In this document: positions 1-8,327 of the stretch, piece by piece
Layout of the letters: the number at the start of each line of letters is the position of its first letter
How positions within the stretch are numbered: position 1 is the stretch's first letter
Source: Verrucomicrobium sp. BvORR106
GTDB lineage: Bacteria > Verrucomicrobiota > Verrucomicrobiia > Verrucomicrobiales > Verrucomicrobiaceae
Assembly: GCF_000739655.1 (NCBI RefSeq)
Contig: NZ_BATR01000081.1
Location: forward strand, 1 to 64,000
DNA: 64,000 nucleotides
Direction of reading: 5' to 3'
Notes under the pieces: generated by a model
Seen by the model: only the letters and a program-made list of their open reading frames with translations
Database searches by the model: none
Told to the model about the DNA's origin: nothing
Translations under genes and position numbers: made by a program

Positions 1-1116
1 CCGATCAGCAGGTGGTGGAAGCGTTCTCGAGGCTGGGTGTCGCCATGTTCACCGGGGCAGCCAGGCCGGGAAACCTGGGAGGCCTGTCTGCTGAGCAGCG
101 GCGCACCGCCCGCGAGAGCAAGCTGGGTCGGCTGCTGGATGCTTTTGCGGTCAGGCTCTCGTCCGTCTTTGGCCGTGTGGCCAAGGTGAAGGGGACGAGG
201 GCGCGTAGCGAGTCTCATCGAGATAACGAGGCGGGAATGGGTGCCACGTTGGCCAAGGGGCCGCAACAGAACGCTCAGGAGAAAGAGGAGGCGGCTGTTG
301 CAGCAAGTGCGATGAGTGGGCATGCGTCCCCCTCAGCGCTGGATACAGCTACGATCTCCGCTGAGGGGGCGCTACAGGGCGGGGGAAGTCTGGATGTATC
401 AGCCAATGCGGAAGCTGCCTCAGAGAACCCCGCGGCTGCCGGTGTGGCTTCGCGGTCGGGAACGAAGAACTTGCAGCCTCGTCTCAGCTTCAGCCGAGCC
501 AGATCGGCGGGCAAGTGGTTCCTGGAACTGGCACAGGATCTCCGGCGCTTTCGGCGCGGTGCAGCCTCAACCGCAACGGACTTTGCCCAGATCGTTTCCG
601 ACTACCAACTGGATCCCGCGGAGGCGCATGTGGAAGACTTGGGTTACCCCTTCAGCCCTGAAGCGGTAAACACCTACCGGATTGATCTTCAAGCCGGGGG
701 GCATGCCTACCTGCACGTAGGGCGTGGTGAGGTCTGGGTGCAGACCAATGACATGCGCGGTGATCTGGTGGAGGAGCCCCTCAAGGGGGGTGACCTCGTT
801 TACCAGTCCGCCATGACCTATGCCCACAACAACGGGCTCTGGTTCGTCCCCGACCCCAACGGAGTCCGCCTGATTGCGCGGTATCGTCGTCTTTCCCAGA
901 TGCTCACCAGCGCCTTGCGCCACCAGACGACGAAACATTTGTGGCCATTTGGGATCGACCCAAAAACCAACAGGTCGTTTGAGGAAGTGCCGGGATGGCA
1001 GCAGGGGGATTCCCAGGAGGCTTTTGAGCGCAACGTGGATCTGTTGGCGCTCGCAGAGCGGGACTACGTGCAGGGAGCGATGGAGGGGCAGGGGTTGAGT
1101 CTGGAGGACTTGAAAT

Positions 1117-1470
1117 ATGATCCAGTCACGGATACAGTGTTGCAGAGGAGCAAGTATGACGGCACCCACAACGAGAAAACATTTTCTGGCTGGCAAAGGT
1201 TATCCCAAGGAGATTTTGACGCTCTCGTGGCGCGACTGGACCCCGGAAACAGCGGAGTTGGTGCGACAACACTTTCTCGGGCCCTTGTTACAAAATCCGC
1301 ACTGGAAGGACATGACCGTGGGCGGGATAGCTCAGGAGATCGGCAGCCTGCGGAAGTTGACGGAGGAGGAGAAGTATCTCAGGACCCAGGCATCGCTCTA
1401 TTCAGACTACTGGGACCAAAGGCAAGACCCAAGAAACTCTTCTACAGCCAGCAGCAAGGAAACAACTTAG
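1117..1470 (+). CDS. Nested +1-frame ORF with one WTP repeat
   Basis: This 117-residue frame lies wholly inside the polyvalent gene, shifted by +1. ATG 1117 is preceded by a good Shine-Dalgarno sequence, GGAGG at 1103-1107, nine bases away. Residues about 24-95 form a helical-looking repeat with the pattern LAGKGYP.E.L.L.WR.WTP, then VR.HFL, NP.W and SLRKLTEEE. The repeat recurs twice in the next nested frame. Differences between copies fall mostly at third codon positions of this frame, which argues that it has been translated. I know no named family for it. It could be a separate overlapping gene or the ancestral frame of a rearranged protein. Confidence 0.45.
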   Translation: MIQSRIQCCRGASMTAPTTRKHFLAGKGYPKEILTLSWRDWTPETAELVRQHFLGPLLQNPHWKDMTVGGIAQEIGSLRKLTEEEKYLRTQASLYSDYWDQRQDPRNSSTASSKETT

Positions 1471-1716
1471 AAGGTTTCGCCCGAGGGGCACATCCGGTGC
1501 AGCGCACCGGGGTGACCCAGGCGGAGGTGGATGAGGCGCTGGAGCGGCTGCGCACGCTGCCTGAGGCCGGCGGATCTGGCGCTGGAGTGGCTGGCGCATC
1601 AGACCGGGGACCGGATGAGCTCCCAGAGCTTCAAACCCGGAAGCGCGGCGAAAACATCGACGACTTGAAGTAGGACCCATCATCGGATACGGTGCTGCAA
1701 AAGCAGAAAGGCGAAG

Positions 1717-2277
1717 ATGGATCGGAGCAATGGCGAAAGTTGTCTCAAGGAGATTTCAAAACTCTCGTGGACAGACTGGACTCCCGAAACAGCGGAGTGG
1801 GTCCGACAACGCTTTCTCGGGCGCTTCTCGTCAAATCCGCACTGGAAGGATCTGAGCCTGGAGCTGATCACACGGGGGATCGTGACGGTGCGAACGTTGA
1901 CGCCGGAGGAAGAGGCGTTGCGCCGGGAGGCTCTCAAGTACTGCGAGAAGGTGAAGCAGGAGCAACCGCCCAAGCCGAAGGCGCCCAGCTGGCTGGCAGG
2001 CAAGGGTTATCCTCCGGAGCTGCTCAAGCTGACGTGGCGGGAGTGGACACCGCAAATCGCCGAGATGGTGCGGGAGCACTTCCTGTGGCCGCTGCGGGAA
2101 AATCCCAACTGGAATTACATGGGTCTAGAGGGAATAGCGCGGAACATCAGCAGTCTTCGGAAGCTGACGGAGGAGGAGTGGTATCTGGTGGAGGAGGCGT
2201 TAAGCTATTCCGCCTACTGGGACCAGATGCGAAGCCAAAAGAGCTCTTCTACAGTCGAGGTCAAGGAAACAACCTAG
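1717..2277 (+). CDS. Nested +1-frame ORF with two WTP repeats
   Basis: This 186-residue frame is in the same +1 phase as the first nested ORF and inside the second unit of the duplicated polyvalent segment. It carries two WTP repeats, at residues about 8-80 and 90-175, joined by a Lys/Pro-rich linker (KQEQPPKPKAP). The first repeat is closest to the first half of the upstream repeat, and the second to its second half, which suggests that the single upstream repeat arose by recombination between two copies. The start is uncertain; only a weak AAAGGCGA precedes ATG 1717. In the main frame the same DNA reads as a low-complexity Gly/Ala stretch, so in its second half this +1 frame is the more protein-like one. 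Confidence 0.45.
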   Translation: MDRSNGESCLKEISKLSWTDWTPETAEWVRQRFLGRFSSNPHWKDLSLELITRGIVTVRTLTPEEEALRREALKYCEKVKQEQPPKPKAPSWLAGKGYPPELLKLTWREWTPQIAEMVREHFLWPLRENPNWNYMGLEGIARNISSLRKLTEEEWYLVEEALSYSAYWDQMRSQKSSSTVEVKETT

Positions 2278-2633
2278 AAGATTCCGCCCCAGGAGCACAT
2301 GCGGTGCAGCGCACCGGGGTGACCCAGGCGGAGGTGGATGAGGCGCTGGAGCGGTTGCGCACGCTGCCTGAGGCTGCCGGGCTCACGGACAGCCTGCTCA
2401 TCGTGGGCAACCGCCAGGAGCTGGATGGCAAGGACGGTCGTCCGGGTGAGGCGGACTATCTCGCAGACGAATGGGCAGGCATCGAGACCGCTGAGGGCTT
2501 CATCGACACGAAGACAGGTGGGGCGGTGGTTGCATCTGGAGGCATGGGACGTTAGTGATCAGATCATCCCAGGAAGGCGCGACGCAGGAAAGTCATGACT
2601 TAATATCCCAAGGATCCGGAAAAATGGTATGAG

Positions 2634-2936
2634 ATGTGGCAAAGTGGCTTGCTGCACGCTGGGGCGCTTGGCGAAGGTTTGATCTACACTGCCCAGTTCC
2701 ATGAACTCGAGGCAGTCGTATCAGGCCTCAGCGGAACGGAGTTGGTGTGGTTCAAGGACTTTCTTCTGCGATGCACAGCGGACACAGAGCCGACGGACGA
2801 ACTTGAAGAAGTTGAGTTGTACACTCTCGGCAATCCGCCGGACTGGAAAATGCGCGACGCTTTCCGATTGATTGATTTCCTGGAGAAGCGCGACCATGAA
2901 GAGCGCGCCGACTTGCGTATGAATGAGAATAACTAG
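2634..2936 (+). CDS. Small acidic hypothetical protein
   Basis: A 100-residue protein beginning MWQSGLLHAG and ending in a charged tail (EKRDHEERADLRMNENN). ATG 2634 is the only ATG after the in-frame stop at 2601. The composition (many Glu, Asp, Leu, Trp) looks like a soluble helical protein, and no family is recognised. It lies just downstream of the truncated polyvalent gene and is followed at once by a hairpin that could end transcription, which supports its being a real, separately expressed gene. Confidence 0.5.
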   Translation: MWQSGLLHAGALGEGLIYTAQFHELEAVVSGLSGTELVWFKDFLLRCTADTEPTDELEEVELYTLGNPPDWKMRDAFRLIDFLEKRDHEERADLRMNENN

Positions 2937-2958
2937 GCCCCACATTTGCGGGGCCTTT
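2936..2958 (+). terminator. Probable intrinsic terminator
   Basis: GGCCCC at 2936-2941 pairs with GGGGCC at 2950-2955 around an eight-base loop and is followed by TTT. It begins at the last base of the small acidic gene. The T-tract is short, so termination may be weak. Confidence 0.5.
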
Positions 2959-3832
2959 GGGCGGCTGCTACAGGGGCGTCAGGCCTGGCAAGGCGTGATG
3001 GGGAGAACGTGGCTTCCACCCAGCATGTCCGCTTCTCCAATGGTCCCTGGTATGGCGACACTGAGGAGGTGCGTGCCGGGAGAAGGGTGGCTTCCAACCA
3101 AACGAGCTCTGCCGAGGCGGGCTCTATTACGTCCGAAACGCTTCTGGTGGAAGCCGCAAAAAGATTATGCGGATCAAACGAGGTCTTCAAGGGCAAATGC
3201 GGGTCGGAGTACGATGAGTGGACCAAGACAGACACTCTACTTGTGGGGGACTTCCCCATGGGTTGCACTCGCTACGCTCGCTCCACCCATGGCTGCTCAT
3301 GGTGAACCCTCCAGGTTCGAGGTGTTGCGATTGTGGTGGGGGAGTGCAAGCGTCTTGTGTGTTGTTTCAAGCATCCTGCCGGGAACCTTGGGTGTGGCGT
3401 GGCGTCGCGTGACTGAGTTCCGCGCGTATGCCAGGCTCCGCCGCGGGCAAGGTGGAAGAGCCGTCCCGGCTCTTGAGGGCTGCTGGGTAAGCTGGGCGGA
3501 TTGAGGGAGCAAGAACCGGGATGGTTCCTTTACGGTGGGTGTGCGAGGGCGATGAGACGCTGCATTGTGCTGCGATCCTGAGCCTTCCGCAGGATGCAGA
3601 AGGCGACACGCTGGAAGCGTGCGGTCCCACGAGTTTCCCCTGGGGCCGAGGGAGGTGGCTTCAGAGAGGCGTTCAATCCGTCGCTGGAGAGCGGGGCTCC
3701 GGCCGCGCAGCGCGCTCTCCGGAGCCGTGGTCAATGTGGTGGGAGAGGCGGGGACAGTCAATGGAGTTGCGTTTTGACTGCGGCAATCCGGCGGACTACG
3801 TGTGAACACATCGCATAAACGGGAATCAGACG
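2959..3832. other. Non-coding stretch with repeat copies
   Basis: No convincing gene is visible; the overlapping open frames in all phases are Arg/Pro/Ser-rich, as expected of GC-rich non-coding DNA. It holds one copy of a 69-bp GTGGCTTCC...GGAAGCC repeat and a degenerate GCATCCTGCCGGGAACC piece at about 3371-3387. That piece resembles the hairpin GTTCCCGGCATCTTGCCGGGAAC found at about 29319-29341. Confidence 0.5.
3087..3155 (+). repeat. Interspersed repeat with GGCTTCC/GGAAGCC ends, copy 1
   Basis: The element starts GTGGCTTCC and ends GGAAGCC, so its ends can pair. Inside are ACGAGCTCTGCCG and ACGTCCGAAACG. A second copy lies at 4564-4632 with scattered substitutions and small indels. Confidence 0.65.
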
Positions 3833-4048
3833 ATGGTGCAAGCACAGATAACGACGATCGAGTACGGAGCCAGGGTGGTGTCTTTGATCTTGGCAGTCAA
3901 GGAGCATGCCGACGTGTCGCTCTCCGAGGCCAGGCAGATGGTGGAGCGAGTTATCGGAGGGGAGCCTGTGAGCCTTGAACTGCGGGATGAGCGGAGCTTT
4001 AAGGCCCTCAAGGAAGCGGCGGAGAGCTTCGGCGCGAGGGTGCAATGA
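3833..4048 (+). CDS. Small protein resembling the ribosomal L7/L12 C-terminal domain
   Basis: A 71-residue protein whose pattern VKEHADVSLSEARQMVERV, then LKEAAESFGARV, follows the alpha/beta order of the bL12 C-terminal domain (V...LGLKEAK..V, then ...L..AGA.V). The N-terminal dimerisation domain and hinge of true bL12 are absent, so it is not the ribosomal stalk protein. Short L7/L12-like proteins of unknown role are known in many bacteria. It stands alone between non-coding, repeat-bearing stretches. The start at ATG 3833 is the first in frame, without a strong ribosome-binding site. Confidence 0.6.
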   Translation: MVQAQITTIEYGARVVSLILAVKEHADVSLSEARQMVERVIGGEPVSLELRDERSFKALKEAAESFGARVQ

Positions 4049-4080
4049 GGCGTTGGCGTGTGGCCCGGGCGGGTGGAATG

Positions 4081-4119
4081 TGGAGTGGTGGGGTGGTGGA
4101 GTGGTGGAGTGGTGGAGTA
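4081..4119 (+). repeat. Short simple-sequence tract (TGGAGTGG units)
   Basis: A run of GTGGAGTGGTGG-type units just after the L12-like gene. It is the sort of tract that can change length by slippage, but no reading frame obviously depends on it. Confidence 0.6.
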
Positions 4120-4250
4120 GGGCGGGCGAGGCTTGATCAACGGTGGAGGAGGAAGCGTGGTGTATAGGTGAATGCTGGCGTGGCACTAAACGAAGCGGAG
4201 TGCCTAGGGGCTGTGAGTTGACGCACGGGTGAAATCGCGGACGATGGGGC

Positions 4251-4445
4251 ATGGAGTCTGTGCCGCTGATGCCACCGCCGACCCGGAGGCTGACCTGGGA
4301 GGACAGCATGCGGGAGCAGCGGGAGATGATTGTGGTGACCCCTTCGAGCTACGAGGGTTTTCTTATTCAGTACTCGGAGGAGCAATGTCGGGTGATGGCC
4401 GGTCTGCCTGTGCTCTGGCCTCCGTGTCGGGATGCCGAGCTGTAA
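4251..4445 (+). CDS. Possible small hypothetical protein
   Basis: A 64-residue open frame. An internal ATG at 4269 gives MPPPTRRLTWEDSMREQREM and a mixed, protein-like composition (SSYEGFLIQYSEEQCRVMAGLP). No family is recognised and no strong ribosome-binding site is seen. It may be the remnant of a longer gene in this decaying region. Confidence 0.3.
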   Translation: MESVPLMPPPTRRLTWEDSMREQREMIVVTPSSYEGFLIQYSEEQCRVMAGLPVLWPPCRDAEL

Positions 4446-4563
4446 AAATGTGGCGGCAGGTGGGGCAAGCAAGGGCCGTGCTGAAGCGCGCTTGAGCCTT
4501 CAGAAGGATGGGGAAGACGGCGCGCGGGAAATTTGCGCCGTGTGATGCCCGAGAGAGAAAGAG

Positions 4564-4632
4564 GTGGCTTCCGACCGGACGAGCTCTGCCGGGGCGGGCT
4601 CCTAACGTCCGAAACGACTTCCAGCGGAAGCC
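4564..4632 (+). repeat. Interspersed repeat with GGCTTCC/GGAAGCC ends, copy 2
   Basis: Begins GTGGCTTCC, ends GGAAGCC and shares the inner blocks ACGAGCTCTGCCG and ACGTCCGAAACG with the copy at 3087-3155. Confidence 0.65.
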
Positions 4633-5596
4633 GTGACAAGTCTAGGTCAGGTCTCGCGAAACAGCAAGCTGGGAAGCCCCTCCTCTGCGATCTCGGAACA
4701 GGGAGGGGCTGCAGGAGCGACATGGACATCTCCGAGCCAGTCATATGTCGCCCCCGGCATGCCCGGCGAGGCCGGACCCGTGGAGGAAATTGCCACCGTG
4801 CCATGGGGTTGGTCAAGGAGGACATGGCGGTGAGCGCCGTCTAGCTGAGGAGGGAAAATTGGATTGGTGGCTGATCGGGACAGGGCGCAGCATGATGCGC
4901 ACCCGGACTGCCGAGAAGGGTGATGGGGTGAAATGGCTGCGTGCGTCCCGGAACTCTCTAAACAAGAATTCCAGGGCGCAGTGGTCGAGAAAACTCGAGA
5001 TTCCCGCCAGGCTCCTCAAGGGAGTCCCGGTGCTGTCGGGATTCGGACGCAGCCCTGGCCTCAAACGGTACAGTCCCCTCAGCCAGGCACGCAGGGGAGG
5101 GTACACCCAAGGGGCTGTCGGGTCAACCGAGGGTGGCGGGAAGGAGGGGGTGCAGAGTGGCCTGCCTGCACCCCCGCCAGAAGCAGTGGGCAAACGGCAG
5201 GCTCATGGCCCCGCTGTCTGGGCGGGGAAACGTCCCTGACCGGCGGCCTGATGTCAAGAATGGGGAATGCTGCCGGTGTGCTGGTTCATGAAGATGAAGG
5301 CCCCGGGTGCGGGGGGCGACGAGGGGCTGGAGGGGGCGATTGGGTGGCTGGGTGTGTGGACGGCGGGTGCGAGGAATGACGAGGTACGGGCATTGGAGGT
5401 TGAGTTGACTCCTCTGCCCATCGGGTGCGCCGCAGACCCGCCAGGTATGGTTGGCCTGGGCAGGTGAGGATGGGAAGGGGGGCGGGCGGTTGCGGAGATC
5501 GCTGCTGGCTGTTGGCTGCGAGACGAGGTGGGTGCCGTGCTCGACGGCGTGGATTCCCCCTTGCTCGGGTGCGGAGGTTAGCGCATCATTGGTGCT
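4633..5596. other. Non-coding stretch before the first tail-fibre gene
   Basis: Open frames here have non-protein-like composition and I support none of them. The last 40 bases (a block like CTTGCTCGGGTGCGGAGGTT, then AGCGCA) match the leader of the second tail-fibre gene near 11088-11112, so the duplication of the two fibre genes includes the leader. Confidence 0.5.
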
Positions 5597-6745
5597 ATGG
5601 CAGTCCAATCTGGCACGAGTGCGGCGATCTATACCGGCAACAGTTCCACGGTCACGCCTTACCCGGTGCCGTTCCCTTATCTGCTGGCCTCGGACATCTA
5701 TGTGGCGGTGCAGCAGGGGGAGAATGCGCCGGTGATCCTGGCTCAAGGCGCGGACTACACGCTGACGCCGACAAAGGACAGCGGCGGGAACATCGTGGGC
5801 GGGCAGGTGGTGACGAAGGTGGCGTACAACAACACCCGGACGCTGACGATCTTCCGCCAGGTGGCGCTCACGCAGCTCACGGAGCTGCCGGAGGCGGGGC
5901 CGATCTCCTCCCGGACGCTGGAGAAGGCGTATGACAAGGCGACGATGGCGCTGCAACAGATCCACCGCCGGGTGCTGGCGCTGGAGGGCATCGATGACGG
6001 TGGCAGTGTGATCGTCATCCCAGAGGGCTCCACGGGCGATGTGCTGCAGGACGTGCAGACCTTTGCCGATGCCACGACGCGTGGCAATGCGATCCCCAAG
6101 CGCGTGGGCCAGCTGGGTGTGCAGATCGACAATGGGAGCCTCTGGCGATCCATCGGCACGAGTGCGGGCTCCTGGGCCCGGCAGACGGCGGAGGCGGTGG
6201 AACAGGCGACGGTGATCGCGGGGAGTGCCGTGGCGTCCTACCTGCCACCTGGATGCATCGTGCCCTATGGGGGCACTACGGCCCCGACCGGATGGCTCTT
6301 CTGCTATGGCCAGGCGGTGAGCCGCAGCGCTTATGCGGGGCTGTTTACTGCCCTGGGGACGACCTATGGCGCGGGGGATGGGACGACGACGTTTAATCTG
6401 CCGGACTTGCGGGGGCGCGTGGCTGCGGGCCGGGATGATATGGGCGGTGCGTCGGCGGGCCGCCTGACCAACGCCGGCACCGGGAATCCCGGGGTGAATG
6501 GCACGGTGCTCGGCGCGGCGGGTGGGGCGGACCGGCATATGCTGACGGTGGCGCAGATGCCGAGCCACACGCATAATATTACGAATGGGAGTGTGGTTTA
6601 CCGGAATGCCGCTCCGCTCGCTTTGGCAGGTGGGAGCTCCAACTGGGGACAGACCGTAAATCTCACGAATGAATCGACAGGTGGTGGTGAGTCGCATCCC
6701 AACTTGCAACCGTCATTAGTGCTGAACTACATCGTGAGGGTGTGA
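5597..6745 (+). CDS. Tail fibre protein with C-terminal tail-collar domain
   Basis: A 382-residue phage tail protein. Residues about 1-150 (IYTGNSSTVTPYPVPFPYLL, then LTIFRQVALTQLTELPEAGP, then LEKAYDKATMALQQIHRRVL) form the virion-attachment head seen in podovirus-type fibres. Residues about 215-382 are a phage tail-collar/microcystin-dependent-type tip (PPGCIVPYGGTTAPTGWLFC, TFNLPDLRGRVAAG, MPSHTHN, NLQPSLVLNYIVRV). The tip would touch the receptor on the host cell. The first about 195 residues are nearly the same as those of the fibre at 11124-12398, whose tip is unrelated. The start MAVQSG is the same in both copies. Confidence 0.85.
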   Translation: MAVQSGTSAAIYTGNSSTVTPYPVPFPYLLASDIYVAVQQGENAPVILAQGADYTLTPTKDSGGNIVGGQVVTKVAYNNTRTLTIFRQVALTQLTELPEAGPISSRTLEKAYDKATMALQQIHRRVLALEGIDDGGSVIVIPEGSTGDVLQDVQTFADATTRGNAIPKRVGQLGVQIDNGSLWRSIGTSAGSWARQTAEAVEQATVIAGSAVASYLPPGCIVPYGGTTAPTGWLFCYGQAVSRSAYAGLFTALGTTYGAGDGTTTFNLPDLRGRVAAGRDDMGGASAGRLTNAGTGNPGVNGTVLGAAGGADRHMLTVAQMPSHTHNITNGSVVYRNAAPLALAGGSSNWGQTVNLTNESTGGGESHPNLQPSLVLNYIVRV

Positions 6746-6811
6746 ATAGTTGGCGAGGAGCGTCGCCCTTTGCAGAATGTCGTTGGGTGTGGTAGGTGAA
6801 GGACCTCCCCA

Positions 6812-8293
6812 ATGACTTGTCGTCGAGTTTTTACCCTCCTATCGTTTCCTCTAGTTGCGCTGCTGAGCTTCGCTGGCGGAGCTGCCTGGAAGGTTGGCTC
6901 AAATGGTGCCTCTTCAGCATCGTCAAATACCCCGGTTGAGACCCGAGACAAGGAAGCTGATGCAGCGCAAAAGCGGGAGAGGCAGGAAAAAAAGCGCGTG
7001 ATGCTGGCCTTTCCGACAGTGGTCCAAGTAGTCTCGAACCCACGCAATGTCCTGCTCTCGCCCTATCAAGACGGGCTCATGAAGGTGCGGTGCAAGGGCA
7101 TGGAAGGGGATTTCTCACGAGAGTTCATCGCAGTGTTCCGGTGTAAAGATAAAGGGGGAGCCACTGCAGCCGCACAGTTGCAGAGAGGAATGCGCCTCAA
7201 CATCAAGATGACAGAGTCGGACACGGTCCCGCCCGAACTGAAGGGAATGGCGACGGCTGATGAGGTGGATGACTTTACGCTGCCAGTGTATTGGGTGCAT
7301 TCTTACTCGCACAACGAGGCCCGGTTGCGGATAGCAGACAATCCTGGGAGGCTGAAGTTTGTTGACCAACTGCCCGATTCTGTGTTGAAGGCACCCGTCC
7401 CTGTCCTGGCGGGTGATCGGGAGGTTCCGTTCTATTTTTTTGGAGGGGATTGGGCCATCTACACGCCAGGTGTGGAGGCTCAGTTCGCCGTCAGCCAGGA
7501 GGGAGGCGTGAGATCGTCGGTGCTGAAGTTAGACAAGCTTCTACGCAAGAACGGAGGAAGGCTCATCTTTGTGCCGGTGCCTCAATCGGCAAGTCTTTAC
7601 CCAGATTTGGCGTTGGGAAGAAACGATGGTCGGGTACTCAAGGGGGCGCCAGGAAATACTGCCGTGCAGGAGTTACTGCGTTCGCTCAAAGAGGATGGGG
7701 TGTCTGTCGTGGATTTGACAGAACATTTTAGGTCCCACCGAACTTACGACTTCGAGGGAAAGGGGTATGCAGCCTGGCTTCCCAATGACACTCACTGGAG
7801 CTCCTGGGCCGCGGCTGAATCTGCCAAGCTGGTGAAAGCGGAGCTAACCAAGGTCACGAAGGAGCTGTCAAACACCCTGGGGCCGGATAGCAACCTTGCA
7901 GCCTCAGTGAAAGAGGTGCGGATAGAACATGAGGGGGATATAGGAGATCTGACGGTGGTGGAATCCCTAGGAGTGCATGTGGATCCGGTCCCCACAGTTC
8001 TCTACCAATGCAAGACTCTGGAGGGTGAGAAGTCCGCAGCGGATAGTTCGGCACCTGTGCATGTCATTGGCGATTCATACGCGATGATCTGGGAGAGTGA
8101 ACGAGCTGGGTTCAGTTCGCACCTTGGTAATATGCTCAACCAACCCGTGTACACCACGGCTGTGAGCGGTAGTGGCAACAGAGGGGCTCCACATCAATGG
8201 CTGAAGCATGCTGGCGGTAGTCATCCTCAAGTATTGATCTGGCTCGTCGCGGAGCGAGCACTGACGCAGTCAGACTGGTTTGAGCTGCCTTAA
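6812..8293 (+). CDS. AlgX/AlgJ-like SGNH-fold O-acetyltransferase, exported
   Basis: A 493-residue protein with an N-terminal signal or anchor (about residues 5-27, LLSFPLVALLSFAGGAAW). It matches the AlgX/AlgJ family, which moves acetyl groups onto exopolysaccharide in the periplasm. The catalytic-type NDTHWS motif lies near residue 326 (Asp-x-His) and the Ser-containing GDSY near 420. Family members usually pair with a membrane acyl carrier protein (MBOAT type); none is next to it, but a large membrane protein of unknown function follows on the opposite strand. It sits between two tail-fibre genes, so it may be a prophage cargo gene that alters the host surface, or a host gene trapped between duplicated phage segments. 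Confidence 0.7.
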   Translation: MTCRRVFTLLSFPLVALLSFAGGAAWKVGSNGASSASSNTPVETRDKEADAAQKRERQEKKRVMLAFPTVVQVVSNPRNVLLSPYQDGLMKVRCKGMEGDFSREFIAVFRCKDKGGATAAAQLQRGMRLNIKMTESDTVPPELKGMATADEVDDFTLPVYWVHSYSHNEARLRIADNPGRLKFVDQLPDSVLKAPVPVLAGDREVPFYFFGGDWAIYTPGVEAQFAVSQEGGVRSSVLKLDKLLRKNGGRLIFVPVPQSASLYPDLALGRNDGRVLKGAPGNTAVQELLRSLKEDGVSVVDLTEHFRSHRTYDFEGKGYAAWLPNDTHWSSWAAAESAKLVKAELTKVTKELSNTLGPDSNLAASVKEVRIEHEGDIGDLTVVESLGVHVDPVPTVLYQCKTLEGEKSAADSSAPVHVIGDSYAMIWESERAGFSSHLGNMLNQPVYTTAVSGSGNRGAPHQWLKHAGGSHPQVLIWLVAERALTQSDWFELP

Positions 8294-8327
8294 ATTTGCA
8301 CCACGGGACTCTTGCCAGGCGCCGGCC

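Larger units (their letters stand above)
3..2555 (+). pseudogene. Large polyvalent phage protein, 3' part, interrupted by one TAG
   Basis: The reading frame is open from the window edge, so the true start lies upstream. Residues about 190-360 contain a segment (AYLHVGRGEVWV, then YAHNNGLWFVPDPNGVRL, then LTSALRHQTTKHLWPFG) typical of the very large 'polyvalent' proteins of phages and conjugative elements. Further on are GVGATTLSRALVTKSALEG and LFYSQQQGNNLE, which resemble the usual continuation of such proteins. A TAG at 1671-1673 stops the frame; the same frame then stays open to 2555. The stop falls in a duplicated unit: DLK-Tyr-DP at about 1108-1125 corresponds to DLK-stop-DP at 1662-1679, so TAT became TAG. 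The C-terminus (AEGFIDTKTGGAVV) ends where family members normally continue for hundreds of residues. I read it as a truncated prophage gene; readthrough is possible but unsupported. Confidence 0.7.

Noticed and set aside
3833-4048. Ribosomal protein L7/L12 (rplL)
   Set aside because: Only the C-terminal-domain pattern is present at 71 residues; the dimerisation domain and ribosomal operon context are missing.
5123-6709. 528-residue minus-strand open frame
   Set aside because: It is antisense to the first tail-fibre gene and its composition (Arg/His/Pro-rich) is that of a shadow of a GC-rich gene.
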